This document shows positions 37,872-45,212 of a DNA stretch of 64,000 bases, piece after piece (the stretch's first letter is position 1; each line of letters opens with the position of its first letter). A model generated the notes under the pieces. It ran no database searches. It was not told where the DNA came from and saw only the letters and a program-made list of their open reading frames with translations. The DNA is from DASSFG01 sp035550375 (lineage in GTDB: Bacteria; Planctomycetota; Planctomycetia; Pirellulales; JAICIG01). The DNA lies in contig DASZPH010000127.1 of the NCBI GenBank assembly GCA_035550375.1, positions 1 to 64,000 on the forward strand. Direction: 5' to 3'. The position numbers were made by a program, and so were the translations under genes.

Positions 37872-38075
37872 AGGAACGGGATCTCCAGTTTTTTTCGATG
37901 GGGAGGGGCGCGGATGCGGTTGCCAGATTTGTTGGCAGCATCTTAGTCGTGGTTAGGGGGCGGTTCAAGCATCGTTCGGTTGAAAAGAGCCCATTCATCT
38001 GCGATACTCTTCATTTCGTTCGCCGGTCCGGCGCGAACCACAGGTTCGGCTTGGCTGTCGAGTAGAACGCCTGAT

Positions 38076-38150
38076 CGGGGCGTGGCGCAGCCTGGCTAGC
38101 GCGCTTGACTGGGGGTCAAGAGGTCGCAGGTTCAAATCCTGTCGCCCCGA
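38076..38150 (+). tRNA. tRNA-Pro (anticodon GGG)
   Basis: All four arms fold by eye: acceptor CGGGGCG with CGCCCCG, D-arm GCGC...GCGC, anticodon stem CTTGA/TCAAG with loop CTGGGGG (anticodon GGG), T-arm GCAGG TTCAAAT CCTGT, discriminator A at 38150. No CCA is encoded. Its 3' half is overlapped on the other strand by the end of the recombinase gene. Confidence 0.93.
38131..38150 (+). other. probable integration junction (att) in tRNA 3' end
   Basis: The recombinase stop codon (complement of 38132-38134) and its last codons lie on the antisense of the T-loop and acceptor stem, so foreign DNA joins the chromosome at or near here. I did not find a second copy of this segment elsewhere in the window, so the partner site is either outside it or shares only the 2-bp core usual for serine integrases. 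Confidence 0.45.
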
Positions 38151-39622
38151 CTTTTTTCGGAAAGAAGCCCTTCGACGAGAACGTCGAAGGGCTTTCTCAT
38201 TGTGGGGACGAGAGTTGCGCCGTCGAGCGTGCAGTTCAAACACACGATTTCGAGGATGCGGCGTTTTGCATCGTAGTCGGCGGTAAGCCACTGCTGCCGA
38301 AGCGTTTGCGAAAGTTCAAACACTTTCGACGCCAGCTCCGCCGTTTCATCGTGCGAGCGGTCGAGCGCGTCGATTTGCAGCTTGACCCTGGCGAGCCGGT
38401 CGCGAATCTCCGTGCTCTTCTTTGCGAAGGTCTCCTGGTCGATGTCCTCGGACAGGCGCAAGTTAAGCAGCCGGTCTTGCTGCTGCACGTAGAGCGTTTC
38501 CTGACGGCCAAGCTCGGCTCGCTGGGCGCGGGCATCGGCCTGCGCGTCGCGCGTCTGTGACGCTAGCACCATGCGGAACCAATCCCGGACATCCTCGTTC
38601 TCGATGCGCATCTTGTCGAAGATCGCCAGCATCTGTTGGTCGAGATCGGCCTCCGGCACGCGAACGCGGGGATGCCCCGGCTTGTTGTACTTGGCGCAGC
38701 GGTAGTAGACGTAAGACCGGGGGCCGGCCTTCGTCATCTTCCTCTTGCATTCGCCCGTGATCGGGTGACCGCAGTGGCTACACGCCATGAACTCGCCGGC
38801 GTAAGGGAGCGCATGGCAGTGGTAGTTCTGCCCGCCAAGAAGCACTTGCACCCGCTCCCAGGTCGGCCGTTCGATGATCGGCTTATGCTTGCCGGGATAC
38901 CATTGGCCTTTGTGGTGGATTTCGCCGATATAGGCGCGGTCCCGAAGGATGGCGTGAACCTTGCTGCGCGGGAATCTCGGCTCTGACCTGCGGAAGACCA
39001 GCCCTTCCGCATTCATCCGCTCGACCACACCGTCCAGCGTCTGATTATCGTAGGCGTAGAGATGGAAGATTCGCTTGACGTTGGCAGCTTGCTTTGCCTC
39101 GACCTCAATGACGCCTCGCCCGTCCCTGCGGACGTTGCGGTAGCCGTACGGCGCCAGGCCGATGAACCAGCCTTCGCGAACCCGGCGAGCCAGCCCTTCG
39201 CGGACATCGACCGATTGCTGCTCGGTGTAGAAGCTCGCCATGTTGGCGAGCGTCCGCCGCATCATGCGGCCGGCCGGCGTGCTCTCGGTCGGCTGCGAGA
39301 CGGAAATGAACGGCAGGCCATATTCCGACTCCAGCCGCTCCAGTTCGACGTAATCGAACAGATTCCGCGCCGCGCGGTCGACCTTGTAGAACAGCAACGC
39401 ATCGAGAGAGGCGGCGTGCTTCTTGGCATAGGCCACCAGTTCGCGGAACGTCTTGCGCTCGTCGGCTTTGCTCGCGGTTTCGGCGATGCGAAAGAGCTTG
39501 GCGATTTCCCCGCCGGCCTGCGTGGCGTAGCGCCGCAGGGCTTCCTCCTGCACTTCGAGGCTAAAGCCTTCCCGTTCCTGTTCCCGACTGCTGACCCGTG
39601 CCAACGCGACAAACTGTTTCAT
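38132..39622 (-). CDS. large serine recombinase (integrase)
   Basis: 496 residues. Cuts and joins DNA with a catalytic serine to insert or excise the element. Domains: resolvase N-terminus 1-150 with RVSSREQ (Ser11 as nucleophile) and DRAARN, Recombinase domain about 165-275, zinc ribbon about 285-345 (CSHCGHPITGE and YYRCAKYNKPGH), coiled coil about 370-450, and a C-terminal RKPFDVL block. The last residues SRGDRI plus stop are read from the antisense of the tRNA-Pro T-arm, so the tail is site-derived. The start overlaps the upstream small gene by ATGA. Likely acts with the excisionase-like HTH protein encoded just upstream. Confidence 0.93.
   Translation of the reverse strand: MKQFVALARVSSREQEREGFSLEVQEEALRRYATQAGGEIAKLFRIAETASKADERKTFRELVAYAKKHAASLDALLFYKVDRAARNLFDYVELERLESEYGLPFISVSQPTESTPAGRMMRRTLANMASFYTEQQSVDVREGLARRVREGWFIGLAPYGYRNVRRDGRGVIEVEAKQAANVKRIFHLYAYDNQTLDGVVERMNAEGLVFRRSEPRFPRSKVHAILRDRAYIGEIHHKGQWYPGKHKPIIERPTWERVQVLLGGQNYHCHALPYAGEFMACSHCGHPITGECKRKMTKAGPRSYVYYRCAKYNKPGHPRVRVPEADLDQQMLAIFDKMRIENEDVRDWFRMVLASQTRDAQADARAQRAELGRQETLYVQQQDRLLNLRLSEDIDQETFAKKSTEIRDRLARVKLQIDALDRSHDETAELASKVFELSQTLRQQWLTADYDAKRRILEIVCLNCTLDGATLVPTMRKPFDVLVEGLLSEKSRGDRI
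38165..38194. repeat. 13-bp perfect palindrome inside the recombinase 3' end
   Basis: AAGCCCTTCGACG, loop AGAA, CGTCGAAGGGCTT. It sits 15 bases after the tRNA and encodes the recombinase PFDVLVEGL block on the minus strand. It could be a hairpin that stops tRNA read-through or a recombinase-binding palindrome. Confidence 0.55.
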
Positions 39623-39846
39623 GGCAAAGACCCCGAAGAGAGCGCGTCGTACAAGCGACCCACGTTCAGGATCATTGTAACGGCTTCTTCGGGCGTGAGC
39701 ACGGTGCGGTAGAAGGGCTGCCAGACCTCAATGGTCCGCCCGATCAATTCCGGGGTGATCCAGTCCGGCGTCCCGGCCGGAACGCCGGCCGGCCCAGCGC
39801 CGCCCGCGGCGACCTTGCCATTCGTGTTTCGGCTGCGTCGGGACAT
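39619..39846 (-). CDS. small recombinase-linked protein
   Basis: 75 residues from ATG 39846. A Gly/Ala-rich N-terminus is followed by a compact helical part, PDWITPELIGRTIEVWQPFY then LTPEEAVTMILNVGRLYDAL. Its stop overlaps the recombinase start (ATGA), so the two are translationally coupled and probably functionally linked. Role unknown. Confidence 0.65.
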   Translation of the reverse strand: MSRRSRNTNGKVAAGGAGPAGVPAGTPDWITPELIGRTIEVWQPFYRTVLTPEEAVTMILNVGRLYDALSSGSLP

Positions 39847-39945
39847 GCCTGGAGACCGCAAGCAAGGGATTGACGGCGAGCGCGCCCAGGAGCGCACGCT
39901 CTCGCCGCTCGGTAAAAGCGAACCGGACTTGGAGCGCAGCGCCTT

Positions 39946-40218
39946 TCAGGCGCGGCGCAGCAAGCCCTCTCTCTGGAAACGCACCCACTCTTCATGCGAA
40001 ACGGCCCAGCCGGCGTGTTTGCCGCGGCCGCTTTGCTTCTTCACGGCTTCAATGCGGCCGCGCCGGCACCATTCGCGGCAGGTCAGCGGTGACCGGCCGG
40101 CGAGCCTTGCGAACTCCTCGACGGAGTACCACTCCTTGGCCACCGGCCGCAGGGCCAGGGCGGCGAGCATGGCCTCGATGCGTTCGAGTCTTTCCTCGAC
40201 GGTCATACCGTATCTCAT
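39946..40218 (-). CDS. excisionase-like helix-turn-helix protein
   Basis: 90 residues. MTVEERLERIEAML gives an N-terminal helical dimer segment; WYSVEEFARLAGRSPLTCRE followed by WCRRGRIEAVKK is the MerR/excisionase-type HTH_17 motif (about residues 28-70). Such proteins bend DNA at attachment sites or act as regulators. The start overlaps the stop of the 134-residue gene by 4 bases. Likely steers recombinase direction or element expression. Confidence 0.75.
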   Translation of the reverse strand: MRYGMTVEERLERIEAMLAALALRPVAKEWYSVEEFARLAGRSPLTCREWCRRGRIEAVKKQSGRGKHAGWAVSHEEWVRFQREGLLRRA

Positions 40219-40619
40219 CTCTCGACGCCTCGGCCTTGATGATGCTGCGGCTCGCGTCCAGGCTCCGCGGCGCGGCTCAGGATTTCCTTGAAGCGTTCGG
40301 ACAGCGGCGTCGACTCCGTCCGCCCGTCGTCCGGAAGCAGCCGCGCCAGGCTGCGAAACTCCAGCGCGTCACTGAGCACGGTCCGCAAGGCGGCTTCCGC
40401 CAGGGCGGCATCGCCGATGACCTCCCGGACGGAATCATGGAAGCGCTTGAACGGCACGTCATAGAGCGCAGCGTCGGCGGCGAGATATTCGAGCTTGCCC
40501 TGCGGCGACAAGTCCCTCCACAGCCGCCAACGGCCGTCGACCTCCTCGAAATAGTGGCCGCTGTTTCGATGGTTTTCGACCAACGCCCTGAACCCTTCCG
40601 ACCGCTCTTTCGCGTTCAT
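40215..40619 (-). CDS. hypothetical element protein
   Basis: 134 residues, mostly helical and charged (RFHDSVREVIGDAALAEAAL). The N-terminus NHRNSGHYFEEVDGRWRLW and the LSPQGKLEYLAADAALYDVP segment look conserved in character. No domain recognised. Coupled by ATGA to the HTH gene and placed in the element operon. Confidence 0.6.
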   Translation of the reverse strand: MNAKERSEGFRALVENHRNSGHYFEEVDGRWRLWRDLSPQGKLEYLAADAALYDVPFKRFHDSVREVIGDAALAEAALRTVLSDALEFRSLARLLPDDGRTESTPLSERFKEILSRAAEPGREPQHHQGRGVER

Positions 40620-40627
40620 GCTTTACC

Positions 40628-41032
40628 TCAGATTTCTCGGCCGCCGCGCTCTTGCGCTTTGGATGTTTCCGGCGCTCTTGGTTCTTCCCGCAGAATCTGC
40701 GAGAGCGGCGACGGCTGTTGCTCGACCGCGGGCATCAAGGCCCCCTGCACGTAGGCGCCGCCCATATTGACCTGCCTCAAGTCGCAGCCCCGGAAGTCCG
40801 CCCCCGCCGCCTCCACCCCTTGCAGCTTGGCCCCGTACAGGTTGCTGTTGCGGAAGATCGCTGCGCGGATATCCGCGCCACGCAGGTCGATCCCCCGGCA
40901 GTTGGAATTCGAGAAATTCACGCCGCGGCAATCCGTCGCCCGCAAATCCGCGTTCTCCAGATCGATCCCTTCGAGATTCATGCCGCGAAGATCGGCCCCG
41001 CGCCAGTCGATGCGTGCCTTTGCTGTCGCCAT
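40628..41032 (-). CDS. pentapeptide-repeat protein
   Basis: 134 residues from ATG 41032 (the frame is open further up without sense). Residues about 8-95 are A(D/N)LRG-type pentapeptides, such as GADLRGMNLEGIDLENADLR, RGVNFSNSNCRGIDLRGADI and YGAKLQGVEAAGADFRGCDL, which form a square right-handed beta-helix. Members can mimic DNA and shield gyrase, others act in unknown roles. An acidic/Gln linker tail follows. Sits mid-operon. Confidence 0.8.
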   Translation of the reverse strand: MATAKARIDWRGADLRGMNLEGIDLENADLRATDCRGVNFSNSNCRGIDLRGADIRAAIFRNSNLYGAKLQGVEAAGADFRGCDLRQVNMGGAYVQGALMPAVEQQPSPLSQILREEPRAPETSKAQERGGREI

Positions 41033-41087
41033 GTGTCTCTCTCTTTGGCTGGCTTGGTGATGCGGCGGCCTTCGTAGCCGCCACGGA

Positions 41088-41315
41088 TTACCTGTCCATG
41101 CCCCTGTCCAGCTCCGGGCCGACCGGTGGCTCGACTTCCGGAGCTTCGGCGGCCTGCTCGTGTTCGCGCTGAGGCTCCACCGGATTTTGCCCGGCACCGT
41201 ATTGCACGTAGGCATTGCCGCCGAAGATGGCCGCCGCGAGCTCGGCGCTACCTTGCCTTCCCAGCCGTCCCGCCTCCGCCCCTACGTCATTCAAGATGTC
41301 GTCCAGCATTCCCAT
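41088..41315 (-). CDS. small element protein
   Basis: 75 residues, ATG 41315 (or 41309). N-terminal helix MLDDILNDVGAEAGRLGRQG, then Gly/Ala stretch and a Glu/Pro-rich tail. It overlaps the end of the coupling-ATPase C-half by 25 bases, which supports co-translation. No family recognised. Confidence 0.55.
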   Translation of the reverse strand: MGMLDDILNDVGAEAGRLGRQGSAELAAAIFGGNAYVQYGAGQNPVEPQREHEQAAEAPEVEPPVGPELDRGMDR

Positions 41316-41971
41316 GATTCATCGACCTTTCGTTGCTGGGGACCACCCGGCAGCCCGTGCGGTCCGCTGTACTGTTCTTTGACCATCAACACACCGACCG
41401 TTATCGCGATCGCCACGATCAGCAGCGCGACGCAGTCCGCCGCGAGCTTGGCGTTGACCCAGAATCGCCGCCACCGGCTGGGCGGCCGCAGACGCTCCTC
41501 GTAGTAGCGCAGCAGCGTGGTGCGGAGCGGTGGCATACCGGGAGCGAAGATGATCGCCGTCCGGGGCGATAATGCCGCCACTTCCTCGGGCTTGAGAAGT
41601 CTTCTGGCCTGCTGCTGCCAGCCCTCGTTCCAGTTGTAGGAACGGGTGACACTTGCCTGCCCCTTTTCGTTCGATTGCGTCGACGTGCTGCCGCTCGTCC
41701 CGCCGTTGACCACGACGAGCGTCTCATCTCCCAAGCGGCTGCTCACATAGTCTGCGGTCTGCGGGTCGTTCACTCCGAAGAAGATCTGGGTCACGTTGGC
41801 AAGAAGTGTCTGATCGGCGCCGTCGGGCCAGCACTTCTTTAGTTGGCCTAAATCTTGGTAGTACAGTTGAAGCCTGATCCCCGCGCTGCGCCCGACGGTG
41901 AGCGCCGTCGCCAGCGGGTCCATTTTCCCGAGGGAACTGCCGGCTTCATCAATGACGAAGTGGATTTTCAT
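41291..41971 (-). CDS. coupling ATPase, C-terminal half (TraG/VirD4-like)
   Basis: 226 residues from ATG 41971. Begins directly at the Walker B strand: KIHFVIDEAGSSLGKMD. Then LQLYYQDLGQLKKCWPDGAD and QIFFGVNDPQTADYVSSRLG, which are typical of the second half of the VirD4/TraG/TraD P-loop domain, and LLKPEEVAALSPRTAIIFAP. It ends with a membrane span at about 178-197. It has no Walker A; that is on the preceding ORF, which it overlaps by ATGA with AAGGAAGA just before its ATG. It should need the N-half to act as an ATPase. Confidence 0.8.
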   Translation of the reverse strand: MKIHFVIDEAGSSLGKMDPLATALTVGRSAGIRLQLYYQDLGQLKKCWPDGADQTLLANVTQIFFGVNDPQTADYVSSRLGDETLVVVNGGTSGSTSTQSNEKGQASVTRSYNWNEGWQQQARRLLKPEEVAALSPRTAIIFAPGMPPLRTTLLRYYEERLRPPSRWRRFWVNAKLAADCVALLIVAIAITVGVLMVKEQYSGPHGLPGGPQQRKVDESWECWTTS

Positions 41972-43095
41972 TCTTCCTTCCCTCGGAGCGCCGTTCGCAG
42001 GAATGTTCCGGTCCACAGACGAAGCAACGGCGACAACGTCGCGACCCGGTCCGCCGGCAGGGCGCAATACACGTCCGTATCTCCATCCAGAATCTCCTTC
42101 GGATCGAACGAACTCGCCCGCGTCGAGGCAGCGATGGCGGGCGTCGAGAGGAAGCGCAGGAACCGGGCGATCGTTGACATCGTCGATGCCAGCTCCCTGT
42201 CCTTGAGATGCGTCAGGTTGCCGCCCATGCGCGAGAGCATCCCTGCCTGGGCCGACGATTCGATCATCAGCTTGATCGCCTTCTCGAATCGTTGTGGGCT
42301 GCTCATGATGTCGCAGACAGCCTGCAAGGATTTCTGGTCGCCTTCCCCATACTCGACGACCGTGGCGATCACGGCCGCGATGCCGGCCTCGGCGTTATCG
42401 AGGAAATGGACGCCGTCTCCCTTTTCTTCTCTTCGTTCGACGATCTCGGCAGCGACTTCCCGGCAGTCGTCGAGGGCGAAGGATGAGTTCTTGTCGATGA
42501 ACTGCACCGGGTTCAGCGTCGCGGGCGTGTCCGTGGCGCAGTGGTAGGGGTCGATGATGTGCACTCTGCGGCCCATCTTGCGCCGCGCCTCGGCGGTCAG
42601 CCTGGCAAGCTCGCCGTTTTTCACGTCGAGCACAAAACATGGTTCCCTCGTCGTGAGGAGAAACGGGATAACGCACGACACGCCCTTACCCACGCCCGTG
42701 GGTGCAAATATCGCCGTATGGACAGCGTTCGACAGTCTCACCAACTCCGGCTTCCGCCGGTGGAACACGCCCACGAAACTCCGGCAGGCGGTCTTGGCAT
42801 CCAGTCGCCAGTCGAGCAGGTTCTTAAGCGCCTCAACCACATCTCTGCGGCCATCAATCACTCGGCCGAGAATCAGGCCGCTGTCTGCGTCAAGCATCCC
42901 GGCCCGGCGCAGATCATTCACGCCAGCCCAGCGCGCCGAGCCCAGCGTGGTTCTCCGCACGCGCCGCTTGCTCGCTCTCCAGATACACACCACCAGCAGC
43001 CCGGCGCTGAGCGCCGGCGACATCTGCCCCACCATGACGGCGGAGCCGCCGACGAGCAGCACGGCCAGAATCAAAAACAGACGGCAGAGTGCCAC
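41968..43095 (-). CDS. coupling ATPase, N-terminal half (TraG/VirD4-like)
   Basis: 375 residues from GTG 43095. Two N-terminal membrane spans (LFLILAVLLVGGSAVMVG and LSAGLLVVCIW), then Walker A APTGVGKGVS at 131-140, FVLDVKNGELARLTAEARRK and VHIIDPYHCATDTPATLNPV, all normal for the TraD/VirD4 family that docks DNA to a secretion channel. The ORF ends in LRGKEE with the stop overlapping the next start, just before the Walker B strand. Family members are usually one chain of about 550-700 residues, so this is a split or frame-shifted gene. Confidence 0.82.
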   Translation of the reverse strand: MALCRLFLILAVLLVGGSAVMVGQMSPALSAGLLVVCIWRASKRRVRRTTLGSARWAGVNDLRRAGMLDADSGLILGRVIDGRRDVVEALKNLLDWRLDAKTACRSFVGVFHRRKPELVRLSNAVHTAIFAPTGVGKGVSCVIPFLLTTREPCFVLDVKNGELARLTAEARRKMGRRVHIIDPYHCATDTPATLNPVQFIDKNSSFALDDCREVAAEIVERREEKGDGVHFLDNAEAGIAAVIATVVEYGEGDQKSLQAVCDIMSSPQRFEKAIKLMIESSAQAGMLSRMGGNLTHLKDRELASTMSTIARFLRFLSTPAIAASTRASSFDPKEILDGDTDVYCALPADRVATLSPLLRLWTGTFLRTALRGKEE

Positions 43096-43098
43096 GGG

Positions 43099-43299
43099 TT
43101 ACCTCAGTTTTTTAGCCGGGTCTACCGGCACGCGCATCTCGTCAGCGATCGCTTCGTGGGCCGCGAGTCCGCGCTTGCACGTCTCGAAGATCTTCTCGAA
43201 GGCGGCGTGGTGTTCTTCGGGGGGCAGAAAGTTCTTGACGATGCGCAGAACGTCACAGGCCATCAGAAACGCCAATTCGTTGTTGGTTTTCCGGCTCAT
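43099..43299 (-). CDS. small helical element protein
   Basis: 66 residues: MSRKTNNELAFLMACDVLRI then helical FLPPEEHHAAFEKIFETCKR. Overlaps the ParB gene by 4 bases upstream and is followed after 3 bases by the coupling-ATPase gene. No family recognised; probably an accessory factor of the element. Confidence 0.65.
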   Translation of the reverse strand: MSRKTNNELAFLMACDVLRIVKNFLPPEEHHAAFEKIFETCKRGLAAHEAIADEMRVPVDPAKKLR

Positions 43300-44099
43300 G
43301 GGCTGCCTCCTCCCTTCTTGCTCTTGTCCCGGAATACGGCTTGCGCCGTTTTGGAATCCAATCCGTCGTCACGGGCTTTCTTCATGGCTTTGAGCGCGGC
43401 CTGCGTGGCCTCGATGGCATCATCGAGGGTGATGCCCGGCCCGCTCACCTGCACGCTGGCGCCACTAGCCAGCGGCACTTTCAAGCGGCTGACTTTCGCG
43501 CCCGGAGCGCTGCCGTTCCGCTTCTTGCGACCCGCCTGCTCGATGGCGTCCCTTGACGCTCCCGAGAGCTTGAGGGCGAGCAACTCCGCCTGCGCGTTCT
43601 CCGGCAGCTTCGAGGCCGCGTAACAATCCGAAATGCCGGCCTTGCCCTCCTTCAGGGCCTCCTGCCACGCGGTGCTGCACTTCGACGGGCTTAAGATGCG
43701 CGTCAGGGACGACGGGTCTTTCTTCAACTGCCCGGCCAGGTCTTTCATCTGCCACGCGGGGTTCAGGCTCATGAGCTCGGCGCATGCCCGCCACTGCTCG
43801 TAGGCGGAAAGGTCCTCGCGCTGCATGTTCTCGGTCAGCTGAATCAACCGGATTTCCGTCTCCGAGAGCATCCGGTCCGTGATGATCGTCGGTAATTCGG
43901 TAAGGCTCCCCAGCGGGGCGGCCCGCAGCCGCCGTTCTCCGGCGAGCAGGGTTCCGTCTGGTTTGGCCAGGACCGGCACCAGTGGACCGTGCACTTTCAG
44001 AGACTCGCCAAGCTCTCGCAGTTTGGCTTCGTCGAACTGTTTCCGTGGCTGGTTCGGATCGACCTTGAACCAGTTCAGTGGCTTCATCTGTATTAACAT
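43296..44099 (-). CDS. ParB/RepB/Spo0J-family protein
   Basis: 267 residues from ATG 44099 (44087 is an alternative; the frame is open further upstream without sense). Contains the ParB N-terminal nuclease/CTPase region: NQPRKQFDEAKLRELGESLK, GERRLRA at 54-60 and QLTENMQREDLSAYEQ (88-102). The KorB/HTH part LAGQLKKDPSSLTRILS follows. No parA neighbour was seen. In such an element it may act in partition, replication control or regulation rather than segregation. Confidence 0.87.
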   Translation of the reverse strand: MLIQMKPLNWFKVDPNQPRKQFDEAKLRELGESLKVHGPLVPVLAKPDGTLLAGERRLRAAPLGSLTELPTIITDRMLSETEIRLIQLTENMQREDLSAYEQWRACAELMSLNPAWQMKDLAGQLKKDPSSLTRILSPSKCSTAWQEALKEGKAGISDCYAASKLPENAQAELLALKLSGASRDAIEQAGRKKRNGSAPGAKVSRLKVPLASGASVQVSGPGITLDDAIEATQAALKAMKKARDDGLDSKTAQAVFRDKSKKGGGSP

Positions 44100-44274
44100 G
44101 GCGTCCTGCTTCCTTGTGTGTCGTGTTAGTCTCTGCCCCACCGCCCGGCTCTTGGCTTGTCCCGTGCCAAAGTTAACGTTCAGCGTCTGACTTGCGGCCG
44201 GCGGTGCGCCGGCCAAAGTCAGGCGAACCGGCCCTCCTGCCCAGGGCCATGTTCGCCGTCATCTCTCAGTCGGC

Positions 44275-45162
44275 TTAATTTGGCTTCCGTTCGCGCCGCG
44301 CCTGCGTCACCGCTTTGACGACCCGAACGACGCTTCGGGTCTTCCACCCCCAGACGCCGGCTGCCAAGCCGGTGGCGATCACCGTAACGATGCTGAGCAG
44401 CATCCAGTCGGTGTTACGCGCGATGGCGCCCGGCACCTCGGCCAGCGGCTGGATCGCGGCTTCGGCGAGCGGCTGGATGAGCGCCTGGCCAACGCCTTCC
44501 GTGAGGCTCCGCGTGCCGTCGAGAAACTCGCCAGGGGAAGCGAGAAACGTGGCGAGCGTCGTGCCAACGGCGAGAGCACCCTTGTTCCGCCAGATGAAGT
44601 CGCACCCAGCATCGCCCCAACGCGCGACGACGGATACGAGCTCCGGTTCAAGCGCGCCCTCCTTGGCCAGCATGGCCAGCCGCCGCCCGTTCTGCGGCGT
44701 TACTTTCGCCAACGCTTCGACCCCCTCCTTGGCGAAACGCTCGACGACTTCCTCGCCTACCGTGCCGTGCTTCAAGAGGGCGGCGGCTGCGTCGTCGCCA
44801 AAGCGCGCGACGGCTTTCAACGAGGCCGCCCGCGTGACCAGAGGCGCCGCATCATCGCCGAAGCGACCGAGCAATCGTAACGCGACATCGGCATGCTCGC
44901 CGGCATCGCCCGCGAGCCGCGCGGCGCGCGGGCCGACCTTCTTCACCGCCGCGCCCACAATGTCGTCCCCGTACCGCGAGCCGAGCCGCACCAATTTGGC
45001 GGTCAGCTTCTCGGCACCTTCTTCCACAGCCTCCTTGCCAAATTTCTTCGCGACGACTTCCAGCGTCTCCTGGATGGCTTTGCTGGCGACGCCAGCCTGC
45101 ACGGGAGTTGTTGCGGAGATAGATACCACCGCAACAAGAATCATCAACAACGTCCAACGCAT
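44275..45162 (-). CDS. exported membrane protein with HEAT-like repeats
   Basis: 295 residues from ATG 45162. Signal peptide (MRWTLLMILVAVVSISATTP), then a helical repeat region with recurring RYGDDIV, RFGDDAA, ARFGDDAAAALLKHG units (about 60-185), and a C-terminal membrane span (LLSIVTVIATGLAAGVWGW) with a basic cytoplasmic tail. The repeats suggest protein binding on the outer face. Next to a second membrane protein; the pair may form the envelope part of the transfer apparatus. Function inferred only from position. Confidence 0.7.
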   Translation of the reverse strand: MRWTLLMILVAVVSISATTPVQAGVASKAIQETLEVVAKKFGKEAVEEGAEKLTAKLVRLGSRYGDDIVGAAVKKVGPRAARLAGDAGEHADVALRLLGRFGDDAAPLVTRAASLKAVARFGDDAAAALLKHGTVGEEVVERFAKEGVEALAKVTPQNGRRLAMLAKEGALEPELVSVVARWGDAGCDFIWRNKGALAVGTTLATFLASPGEFLDGTRSLTEGVGQALIQPLAEAAIQPLAEVPGAIARNTDWMLLSIVTVIATGLAAGVWGWKTRSVVRVVKAVTQARRERKPN

Positions 45163-45212
45163 AACCGACTCCTTGTGTAGAGCCCCTTTTGGAAAACGAA
45201 ACGCAAGTCCAA

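Noticed and set aside
37995..38291. 98-residue minus-strand ORF containing GRQDLNLRPLDPQSSALARL
   Set aside because: This is the familiar false translation of a tRNA and its flank; it lies across tRNA-Pro(GGG).
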